A stretch of DNA of 64,000 bases, from the NCBI RefSeq assembly GCF_000328475.2, contig NC_026484.1, positions 124,001 to 188,000 of the forward strand, written 5' to 3'. Every line of letters starts with the position of its first letter. Within the stretch, counting starts at the first letter, position 1. Positions 29,582 through 37,992 of the stretch are shown one piece after another. Origin of the DNA: Mycosarcoma maydis (lineage: Eukaryota; Basidiomycota; Ustilaginomycetes; Ustilaginales). Under the pieces are notes generated by a model. It was given only the letters and a program-made list of their open reading frames with translations, was not told where the DNA came from and ran no database searches. The translations under genes and the position numbers were made by a program.

Positions 29582-30068
29582 TACACCGTTGAGGTGTCCT
29601 CAAGTAAAAGTCCAGAACTATGAGAGGCAGAAAAGCACGGTCGTGCCCCGGATGCGCGGAGGAAGCCGGTGGAGTTGCTGAAACGGTTCGGTGGTTGGTG
29701 TCAGCACGCAACGTGCAACGTGCAACGTGCAACTCGTGACTCACGGCTCGTGACCGTTGTTGTTGTTTTGTCAAGGCGCCTGCTGACTTCCTAAAAATAG
29801 GAAATCAAAAGGGGGTCACGAAAATGTATCCTGTTCGTGATTGTTCTTGTTTTTTGGGACCCTGAACACGAGCGGGTGAAGCAGCCGGGTGTACAAATGC
29901 CGAGGCCCACCATACACCTTCGTAGTTCTCGTGTCTTCTTGTGCTACCGGAACAACAACGAGCTCCCAGCGTAATCCCTCTGGAAAAGAAACGCAACGTT
30001 GTTTCAAATCTCTCTTGGATCATCAGTGTCATCATCTGGCAGTCAATCTGAGCGCCAATAGCGAAGAG
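29582..30068. promoter_or_regulatory. Shared divergent promoter region, nuclease / carboxylesterase
   Basis: 487 bases separate the two start codons, so both promoters must lie here. It contains a GCAACGT tandem run at 29708-29733 followed by GTGACTCACGGCTCGTGACC, another heptamer-periodic stretch. Confidence 0.5.
29708..29733. repeat. 7-bp tandem run, GCAACGT x3 plus one variant
   Basis: Three perfect GCAACGT units and a GCAACTC follow one another, then run into GTGACTC-type heptamers. It sits midway in the divergent promoter. Confidence 0.85.
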
Positions 30069-32336
30069 ATGTCCACCATCAATCAGAGCATCGATGGACT
30101 CACCTCGAAGCACGACCTGCTGCTACCTCTGCAAGGCTACATTCGACCACGTCGCGTTCACCTCGCCTCATTCACTGCAGAGACCCGAAAAGGCTCTGTT
30201 CTTGCCTACCTTGGCATCCCTTTTGCCCAGCCACCGACCGGTACACGTCGTTGGCAAGTGCCCCAAGGGCCATTGCCGAGCTGGTCCAAGACGAGAAACT
30301 CGAAATGGCAGTCAGATCCGTATCAAGACTTTGCTGCCATGGAAGGCATGCATCGTGGACGCAAGAACGCCAAGACAGCAATACCACGAAGCGAGGACTG
30401 CCTTTATTTGAACGTGTGGGTGCCAGAATCCAAAGACAATGACCATGCAAAGAGACCGGTTCTGGTCTGGATTTACGGTGGTGCATTCTCTGTCGGCAAT
30501 TGCTCTAGACCGCTTCACGACGGTGCGAGGCTGGCTCACGAGAGCGGCTGCATTGTCGTATCTTTGACATATCGAGTCGGCGCTCTGGGCTTCCTTGGGT
30601 CCCATTCCATGACAGAAGAGGCGGCAGGCGAGTGGCCGCTCGTGATGCTCGAGTCACTGCAGAACCGACCTGCTCGTGGTCAGGGTGCTCACGTAGGTGC
30701 TGGTAACTGGGGCTTGTGGGACCTCGTCAGCGGCTTGCTTTGGGTTCAAAACTCCATATCTGTACTCGGCGGTGACCGAAACAATGTTACTGTATTCGGC
30801 GAAAGCGCAGGCAGCATCGCTATCCACTATCTCCTTCTATCACCTCGTACTCCCGAAGGCCTCTTCCACAAGGCCATTCTTCAGAGCGGCGTTGTGGCTA
30901 CACTGTTGCCGCGTACAACTCAGGCAGTACAAGCCACATTCGACTCGCTCGTGCGGTCGCTTTGTCCTTACCATCTCGAGGGCGATGACAAGGCTCAGCT
31001 CGAGTACCTGCGAACTCGAGTAAGCGCGGATGATATCTCTGCATGCCTGCGACCTCTAGTGGGCAAACGCCCAAGGTCCGAGTATACACCGACGCTATCA
31101 GATATGAAACGCCTGCCAAGGGCGCGCGAGAATCTGAACGGTGGTGACGCGTTTAGTGTGACGGATCAGTGGGGTCCCGTGTGGGACGGCGCCTTTGTCG
31201 ATCCAGACTTTGTCGAGCGAGCGCTCGGTCCACTGCCACCAAAGAGTCAAATGCGTAATGGTCGAAGTGGTGTGATTGTGGGCATGTGTGCAGATGAAGG
31301 CACCATGTTTAACTTTTTGATCGCGACCAGACAGTCGCTGGCTGCTCATCAAGATCTTTTCCATCCACAACTATCGTCCGATCTTGGACGGCTGTATGGA
31401 TTTGACATCCGGGAGCTGGTCGCAAGCAAGCTCAGTGGTCGCGAAAAAGTTCTGCGAGACCAGCAGGCTTTCTACACATGCGCTACTTATACAGGCGATG
31501 CCCAATTCACAGCGCCAATCTTGGACTATATGGCGGCTCAAAGCGGCCATGCAGCTGATAGAACGGCAGAAGAGGACTGCGTAGATACGTATGGTTTCCT
31601 TCTGGCATATCGGCCATCGTGGGGCATGTTGGAAGCGCTGACGGTGGTGCCCGAGATGACCGAAGAGTGGGCAGCTTTTCACACGCTCGATGTTCCCTTC
31701 GTATTTGGGCTGACCGGTCATCCTGGTTTAGACGGCCACGTCTACGTGTCTGACGTGTCCGACTATGGCGTAGATCCGGAACAAGATAATGGCAAGGACG
31801 CAGCAGCTATGCCGTTGGTACATAGTCGATCGACGTCGAGGGGAATGACCGAGGAGGAAAAGCAACTCAGCCTGTACATGATGCGAACGTGGACTGCGGT
31901 GGCCAAGTTAATAGAATGCGATGGCGGTGGAGAGCTCAAGCTTCCTGATGGATCGACTTGGCTTGGCTTGGGCTCTAGCACGGAAGAAGCCAGCAAAGTC
32001 GGCATAGATCGAATTCGCCTGCTGGCAATCGGCGAGGCACCCCAGGCACCAGCAAAGGCAGCAACGGCCAATGTGGGAGGTTCGATTCGCATATGGCAGA
32101 CGCAACTCTCGCAACATGCCTTTGCACAGCAGCATGGCATCGCCACTTTGCCAAGCTTGCAGGATCGAGTGCGCTTCTGGATGCACGAGCCTATCACTGG
32201 CACCGGCTCAGCCTCACAATCACACGCCGACGCTGCGCAGTCGGACAAACTTCGATTGTGCCGATCCATGCAAAACTACTATGGCTTCCTCTCAACGCCT
32301 CCTGTCTTTCTGCCATGGAAGCCATCGCAATCGTGA
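30069..32336 (+). CDS. Type-B carboxylesterase, cytosolic
   Basis: 755 residues from the ATG at 30069; the frame above it has an ill-fitting extension. The classic blocks are present: GIPFAQPPTGTRRW, SEDCLYLNVWVP (108-119), the oxyanion motif YGGAF, and the nucleophile elbow GESAGS with Ser246. The acid probably lies in DEGTMF and the histidine in FHTLDVPFVFG. No signal peptide is seen, so an intracellular esterase is likely; many fungal relatives are secreted lipases or cholinesterase-like enzymes. At 755 residues it is longer than the usual 530-600, with insertions after the elbow and a long C-terminal part. Its substrate is unknown. Confidence 0.88.
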   Translation: MSTINQSIDGLTSKHDLLLPLQGYIRPRRVHLASFTAETRKGSVLAYLGIPFAQPPTGTRRWQVPQGPLPSWSKTRNSKWQSDPYQDFAAMEGMHRGRKNAKTAIPRSEDCLYLNVWVPESKDNDHAKRPVLVWIYGGAFSVGNCSRPLHDGARLAHESGCIVVSLTYRVGALGFLGSHSMTEEAAGEWPLVMLESLQNRPARGQGAHVGAGNWGLWDLVSGLLWVQNSISVLGGDRNNVTVFGESAGSIAIHYLLLSPRTPEGLFHKAILQSGVVATLLPRTTQAVQATFDSLVRSLCPYHLEGDDKAQLEYLRTRVSADDISACLRPLVGKRPRSEYTPTLSDMKRLPRARENLNGGDAFSVTDQWGPVWDGAFVDPDFVERALGPLPPKSQMRNGRSGVIVGMCADEGTMFNFLIATRQSLAAHQDLFHPQLSSDLGRLYGFDIRELVASKLSGREKVLRDQQAFYTCATYTGDAQFTAPILDYMAAQSGHAADRTAEEDCVDTYGFLLAYRPSWGMLEALTVVPEMTEEWAAFHTLDVPFVFGLTGHPGLDGHVYVSDVSDYGVDPEQDNGKDAAAMPLVHSRSTSRGMTEEEKQLSLYMMRTWTAVAKLIECDGGGELKLPDGSTWLGLGSSTEEASKVGIDRIRLLAIGEAPQAPAKAATANVGGSIRIWQTQLSQHAFAQQHGIATLPSLQDRVRFWMHEPITGTGSASQSHADAAQSDKLRLCRSMQNYYGFLSTPPVFLPWKPSQS

Positions 32337-33109
32337 AGCACGCCGACATTCACGATTGTGATTCACGATTGCTACGACAAGCGTGAGTGACTTGTGACTT
32401 GTGACTTGGTCTTCCTTATTCCTTTTTGTGGAGACTTGCTCCCGATCTCACAGACGTCAACGTCAATAACTTTAGTCCGCGGAGTCACGAAGTGAGACTT
32501 TTCCCGCTTTTGTGCGCGCATTTTGCTGCTGACAACAACGTGCAAAGTGGAGGATATTTGGCGTCCTTTCTGGCACACGTCATGTCCATTAGACTGGCCC
32601 CTCTGCAACGAGCTTCTGCCATGGCTTGAGCGCGATCGGCCGGTGACTATACCTCGATCTACGCATGCTAATCTTGATGACAAGAGGAAAGAGGAGCAGT
32701 GCAATGATTGAGATGCTTGTCAGATGACATGTGGGGTTTGCAGAGTGCATAGGCTGTATTGCGAAATGTTCCCACTGATTCCGCCGTGGATTACAAATCC
32801 GCGCCGTTTCTGACAACCGCAAAGCTGCCCATAGCGCTCCACACGCCCCGTCCTCTCCATTTTCGCCGGCTCTCTGCTCATACTGATGACTGTGTACGAG
32901 CCTGCACGCTGGTGTCCATTTGATACTTGTCTTATCCTGCCAATGTGCTCAGTTGTCCAAAACTACAGAGATCTGTCCTCGCTTTACGCGCGTCCATTCG
33001 TGATTGTGACACGCGATGCCATAACTATATAGTCGATTGCGTTCGCAACGCTCTGTTCTTCGTCCACCATGTTGTTCATGCCTGTTTTGGTTCACCAGCA
33101 GTAGTGACA
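32337..33109. other. Intergenic, with heptamer cluster
   Basis: About 770 bases between the esterase stop and the FAS1 gene start. The first 75 bases carry TTCACGATTGTGATTCACGA and a GTGACTT x3 run (32387-32407). No gene seen. Confidence 0.6.
32348..32407. repeat. Heptamer cluster ending in GTGACTT x3
   Basis: ATTCACGATTGTGATTCACGA precedes three perfect tandem GTGACTT units at 32387-32407, just after the esterase stop codon. Confidence 0.85.
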
Positions 33110-34687
33110 ATGAGGATCGTATCTTCTCAACTCTTGACGGCACTAACGGCCTTGCTCGGTGCAGCAAGCATTCAAGCAGCCCCAGCTCTTGACAACGATC
33201 AGCTTGTCTACCAATCTGCCACTCCGTCTGGTCTCGGAGCCCTGACGTTGGGGTTCTCTTCGAAGCTCTTCTCTACCTTCAGTAGCCTCATCACGCATAT
33301 CTCGCAGCCCGTCGCTGCTTTTGAAGACCAAGGCAAGACCATCTGGCAGGTCATCAACGATTCCGAAGAGTTTTCACAGCTTGCTCACATCCTCAATTAC
33401 TCGTCCGATGCTACCAAAGACATTCTGAAGAAAAAGGAGGACCTAACCCTCTTTGCACCTCTTGACTGGCACCACGATCGTGAAAGAGACGATGAAGACA
33501 AGGAGGCCTTCCAAGACACATCTTTCGGTCCGGCTTCAATTCATCAGTGGGACGCCATCCAGAAACAGATTGCCGACTACGAGCGAGACTACAGCATCGA
33601 TGCTCGTCGACACGATAAAGGTGACAACAAAGACGAGGAGAAGAAGCGCCGTCGCGAGTGTATCCGTAATCTCATCGATGCCACGGCTCTGTACCACTTG
33701 GTTCGATCCGACACCATTCTTGACGCGAGGACCATTGGCGACAACTCGAGCGTCGCCACCTGGCTCAACTCTGGCAAAGCCCATGCCAACAATGACGGTA
33801 CGAACTGGCGTGTGCGCACGGGTAAGAGCCTTCTGCCTCTTCCCTCGATTTATCTCAACTTTTACTCGCGCGTGGTCAAACCCAACATCCGTGCCAAGAA
33901 TGGTTTGATTCATGGTATCAAGTATCCGCTTGTCCTGCCGCCCGATGTGCTCCAGAGTCTCTTCTACGGTCAAACCACCTTCTCCACCACCACCTCGGCT
34001 CTTCAAAAGGCTCACATTGACAAGTTCTTCACGTACCGTCCCGAACACGCGCATCGCCACCATGCCGATCACGACAAGGCTGCTGGTTTGATCGACACCT
34101 GGTACCACGAGCGCAGCGCCAGCAAGCACTTTGACGGTGTTCCTGCTGAGACCATCTTTGTGCCCACCAACTTGGCATGGTCTCGTCTGCCGTTTATCTT
34201 CCGCGCCTACCTTTTCTCGCCCTGGGGCACAGAACTGCTGCAGAAGATCTTTATGCTGCACTCGCTGCCCTCGGACATTGTGTATGCCGACTTTGTGCAC
34301 CACGTCTCGCACTCGGGCGAACCTGCTTCTGACGCTGTCCACAGTGTGGTGGGACACGCCAACAAGACCTCGTACACATTTGATACGGTTCTACCGAAGA
34401 TCAACGGCACCAAGGGCGAGCACGAGACGGTAGATGTCGATGTTTACAGGTACTACTTGCTGCCTGGCGGCAGGGGTCCGCTGCAGACGAGGATGGTGGC
34501 GCAAAACGTTTCTGTCATCCTACAAGACGGCCCGGCTCGGAATGGAGTGTGGCATGCAATCGACCGATTCCTGAAGCCAAAGGGTCATCCGGAGCAAGGT
34601 GTCTGGGCCGAGGTCGCCACTGCAGCAGAAGAGGCTGGATTCGGCAGTCTTGATTTGCTCTCGGAAGCTCAGGCTAATCTGTGGTGA
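33110..34687 (+). CDS. Secreted fasciclin (FAS1) domain protein
   Basis: 525 residues from the ATG at 33110, chosen because it starts directly with a signal peptide (MRIVSSQLLTALTALLGAAS, cleavage near residue 23). The upstream 61 codons are leader sequence. The first FAS1 domain (about 70-235) has TIWQVINDSEEFSQLAHIL and DLTLFAPLDW. A second one (about 275-510) contains ETIFVPTNLAW and LLQKIFMLHSLPSDIVYADF. A highly charged, His-rich insertion sits in the first domain. No GPI-attachment tail or membrane span is apparent at the end, so it is probably released or wall-bound. FAS1 proteins mediate adhesion and cell-wall interactions; a role in host contact is possible but not shown. Confidence 0.87.
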   Translation: MRIVSSQLLTALTALLGAASIQAAPALDNDQLVYQSATPSGLGALTLGFSSKLFSTFSSLITHISQPVAAFEDQGKTIWQVINDSEEFSQLAHILNYSSDATKDILKKKEDLTLFAPLDWHHDRERDDEDKEAFQDTSFGPASIHQWDAIQKQIADYERDYSIDARRHDKGDNKDEEKKRRRECIRNLIDATALYHLVRSDTILDARTIGDNSSVATWLNSGKAHANNDGTNWRVRTGKSLLPLPSIYLNFYSRVVKPNIRAKNGLIHGIKYPLVLPPDVLQSLFYGQTTFSTTTSALQKAHIDKFFTYRPEHAHRHHADHDKAAGLIDTWYHERSASKHFDGVPAETIFVPTNLAWSRLPFIFRAYLFSPWGTELLQKIFMLHSLPSDIVYADFVHHVSHSGEPASDAVHSVVGHANKTSYTFDTVLPKINGTKGEHETVDVDVYRYYLLPGGRGPLQTRMVAQNVSVILQDGPARNGVWHAIDRFLKPKGHPEQGVWAEVATAAEEAGFGSLDLLSEAQANLW

Positions 34688-37248
34688 GCTCGGATCTGTT
34701 CCATTCTTTGCTGGTCCACAGCTAGTCGATCGAGTCTACTGTAGTTTGCATGCAAATGGTTTTCAACATTGCGATTCAGACGTGAGACTGCTCATCTTGA
34801 ACGATACCTCCGGTTGGTACAATCACGAATGCAATGAGCTTTTCATTTGTGAATGCTGATGTTGACATAGGTGGGCCATGCGGACTGACACTTTCCATGA
34901 TCATCGAGCAAGAGTCACAACCACGCTGCTTCGCCTGACAGCTGTCAAAAGGCACTGCTCCATGCTGATCCGGCCGAAAGCTTTCCGGCGAATGAACTGA
35001 CCTTGTTCGTTCTGCTGGATAGGCTGGGCGGAAATCCAAGTCACGCAATGTTATGAGCACACTTCGCCATTCATGATTAACTGGAGACTCGAGTTGCTCG
35101 GCGTGGGGGATCCAATCAAGTCAAAGCGGAACAGAACCCAAAGCCATCGTTTATTGGTCAACGATGTAAAGTTAAGATCGGTACATTGCACGGCCTTTTC
35201 CTATTTCGCTCTTTCAGAGAAGAATTTCGCGCACACGTGCGATTGTCCGTCGATCCGATCCGAGCCAGGCTATCTTTCTGCGAGCAAGAAGCAATCGGGC
35301 TTTCAATGATGCCTGAAACATTGCCAAGAGTGAACCTAGCCCTGTATGGTGTCGAGCAGTAAGATTACTAGCTAGGCCGTCCAATGGGAAGACGGTTGAG
35401 GATCGTGAGCGATCAAGTTGCAGCAAGCTCAATCCGATTGAGTGTCCATCGTCCCACTTTATCACTGCGCATGATTTATTATTGATCGACTTGCCGTGCT
35501 CCTAACCAGGCTAAGTTAGCGTTTCTGTACTCGCATTCGTGATCGGAAGAGCAACAATGTGACGCCAAAAGCTGACACCTTACTGTTGTCGGAAGACCAC
35601 TGTATGCCTTTGGACGATTCTATACTGATCGGATAGTAGAGGGAGGTCGAATCTGAAGGACGGGGTAAAGTGAACAGGATTTTCGATCCAACCAGCTGGA
35701 GGAAGCAGGCTACGCGTGGTGGTCGAGTCGAGTCATCTCTTCTCGCGTATATGCAGGCTTGCATGCAACCTGGCAGCTCGCCAACCGTGGATGGAACGAC
35801 TAACGCTCGCCTCAACTGGCACGTGAGATTAATTCGAGCCTTGACGCAGAGCTATCTTGCACACCCACCCGTGCCGCTTCCACACAAACTACCTGTACAC
35901 TCGTGATAAAGCTGGCATCACCGACAATGACTGACTTATATAGAGATGCAAAGCCGAGCTAGGGGCAAGGTCAAGGCGGGATCGCAACCTTCGATCGTGT
36001 CTTTGAGGAAGACGAAGGCTTGTGTGGCTGCATGCATGCTTCATTGCAGGGAACCATGTGCAGGATGACTCGACTTTCCGAAGAAGGTTTTTTTTAAATA
36101 TTTTTTTGGTATTTGCTTCGGCTGCTTTCAGCTTAGCTGGTTCTGGCACAAAATCGACGCTAAGAGCGACGACAAAGACTTGCTTGCACGATGGTGACGA
36201 CGGCTGTGTCATTTCTGGACTGAGCAGTCACGCATACACGATATTACTTTGTCTGCCTCTGCAAAACAATCAAGGGATCATCGCTTTGCGATATACGATA
36301 CAACACCGTTGGAAAAACCGTTGCTCTTTTTTCCCTCCCTTTGCTGACGACGTGGAAGTGAAAAGTTACAACCATTTTCCAGTCGCATTCTTCATGTCTG
36401 GCCGCCACTACAGTTGTGCCTCGATGGTGATCACAACTACAAGTCACGGCGATAATGCTTGCGTGCCGGCGTATCAACTTCACTGTGCCGGTTCTCGTTC
36501 CCATAACGAAGACACGTCAACAAGAATCGACGCCATCCGAGCAGCTGAGGATACCGACATGTACCTGCATTTGAGTAGCATAGTTACTTGATACTCACGC
36601 TTTGCCGGCGCTCTCGTCTCCGTCGATCCACAAAACGTGAATAGGTGAAAGTTGCTCTCCTTGTCGACGTGTCCATTCCAAGCTCGCTTCTCTCCCACGA
36701 ACAGTGGATACCATTGTCAAGGCCCCTCATCATTCCTCGGGGGTTCCGTGAAGATACCCGCAACCCAAGCGCCAGCCTGACAACCACGGCGTGCGGCATC
36801 TCTGGTCACTTTAGCACAGCAGGTTGTGGCGCACCCTTCCGTGGATCGTGATTCGTGATTGAATCGTGAATGTTTAATCCAGGTTGTGCAGGGAAATTTA
36901 CTAAACCGACGCCAAACAGCTTTGGCCGCTCTTTTCACCGGAGCATGCACGAGGGCTTGCGATCCTCGAAAAGATTAGTGATTGTTGCCGCTGCTTGGAT
37001 CGCCTCGCTTCTGCCACTGGTTGGCATTCACCTCACTGTGGGGACCAACAAGAGGACAGCTTCAATTCTGCGCCCACTCCCCTGATCCTGGAACTCCATA
37101 TCCCTTTTGTTGTGGGCAAAGAGACATGAAGCAGAGCGAGCATGCTTGATCCAGAAAAACCCTAGTTTCTCAATCAGCAATCAGCAATACGCAATATGCA
37201 ATATACACACCGTTGGCTCTGAGTTTCAGTGCAAAAGCGGAGTGAAAG
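34688..37248. other. Long intergenic stretch without recognisable gene
   Basis: About 2.6 kb downstream of the FAS1 gene. Frames here are short and start mostly with non-ATG codons. The longest, 36022-36591, opens with GTG and shows no domain. A heptamer cluster lies at 36843-36870. I cannot assign anything else. Confidence 0.5.
36843..36870. repeat. Heptamer cluster
   Basis: GGATCGTGATTCGTGATTGA continues as ATCGTGAATG: a GTGGATC-like unit, two GTGATTC/GTGATTG units and GTGAATG. This places the array-type and dispersed-type heptamers side by side. Confidence 0.8.
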
Positions 37249-37788
37249 ATGATGAGGGCGTCTGTGGGAAAAAAGCGCCCAAGCAAAGCTTGTTCCAAGT
37301 GTGAGTTCGACCGAGCTGGACTCGGTTCACCAATCGTGAGTGTTGGTGTACCGCATCACGCGCCCCTCCCGCTCCTCGCCAAATTTGAATCGCACCCTCA
37401 ATTTTCGAGGCAGTCCACCAGTCTTTCCAAAGCGGAACCTATCTTGTATTTAGGGCGAAAAGACAGTGTCCTCCTCCCTATTCAAAAGCTCTTTGGACAC
37501 TGCTCGTATGCTTGGTCATTCGTTTTTCTTCCCATCCTCACTCTTGACACTGCTCTCGTACCTCTTTTGGTTCGCCTCACCTTCCCGTCGCTCGTCATTC
37601 CCGTCGACTCTCTCTACTGCTGCCCCCAGCTGCCTTCAGCTGCCTGTCCCCTTATATTCAAGCCTGTTTCCCACATCACCAAAGGCCATCCTCCCATCTT
37701 CGCGATACTCTCCAACCAACTCCATCTCAATTGTCCATTTTTCCCTCAGGAACAATCTTCTGTTTACGGACTCGCCGTAATACTCTAA
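37249..37788 (+). promoter_or_regulatory. Upstream reading frames in the leader of the bZIP gene
   Basis: The stretch is pyrimidine-rich like a long 5' leader. An ATG at 37249 opens 179 codons in the same frame as the bZIP protein and is stopped by a single TAA at 37786. A second ATG at 37508, in another frame, opens 90 codons. Either these are translated upstream frames that control the bZIP gene, or part of the region is a first coding exon followed by an intron; a GTGAGT donor at 37336 would be in phase with acceptors at 37860 or 37965. Confidence 0.4.
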
Positions 37789-37871
37789 CTTTGCCTACAA
37801 CTATCGCCCTGTGCGATCTCGACGATTTCCTACAGCTGCTTTATCACCACTGACCACGTAGCTGGCCCACC

Positions 37872-37883
37872 ATGTTCTTCTAA
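37872..37883 (+). promoter_or_regulatory. Minimal upstream ORF (Met-Phe-Phe-stop) in the bZIP leader
   Basis: ATG TTC TTC TAA, a three-codon frame. Very short upstream frames of this kind mediate reinitiation control of yeast GCN4; the sequence shows only that the frame exists. It would be inert if the stretch is coding sequence or intron. Confidence 0.35.
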
Positions 37884-37992
37884 ACGGTCTCCCCGTCTAG
37901 ACTCGCTCGATTCTTTCTCGTTACAAAACGAAGAAAGGACAGACTCCCTAACCTCTCCGTTACAGCCTCTCCCCCCTTCCACCACTTCCACA

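Noticed and set aside
36022..36591. 189-codon frame possibly encoding a small secreted protein
   Set aside because: It starts with GTG, lacks a signal peptide at a real Met, and shows no domain or coding-like composition.
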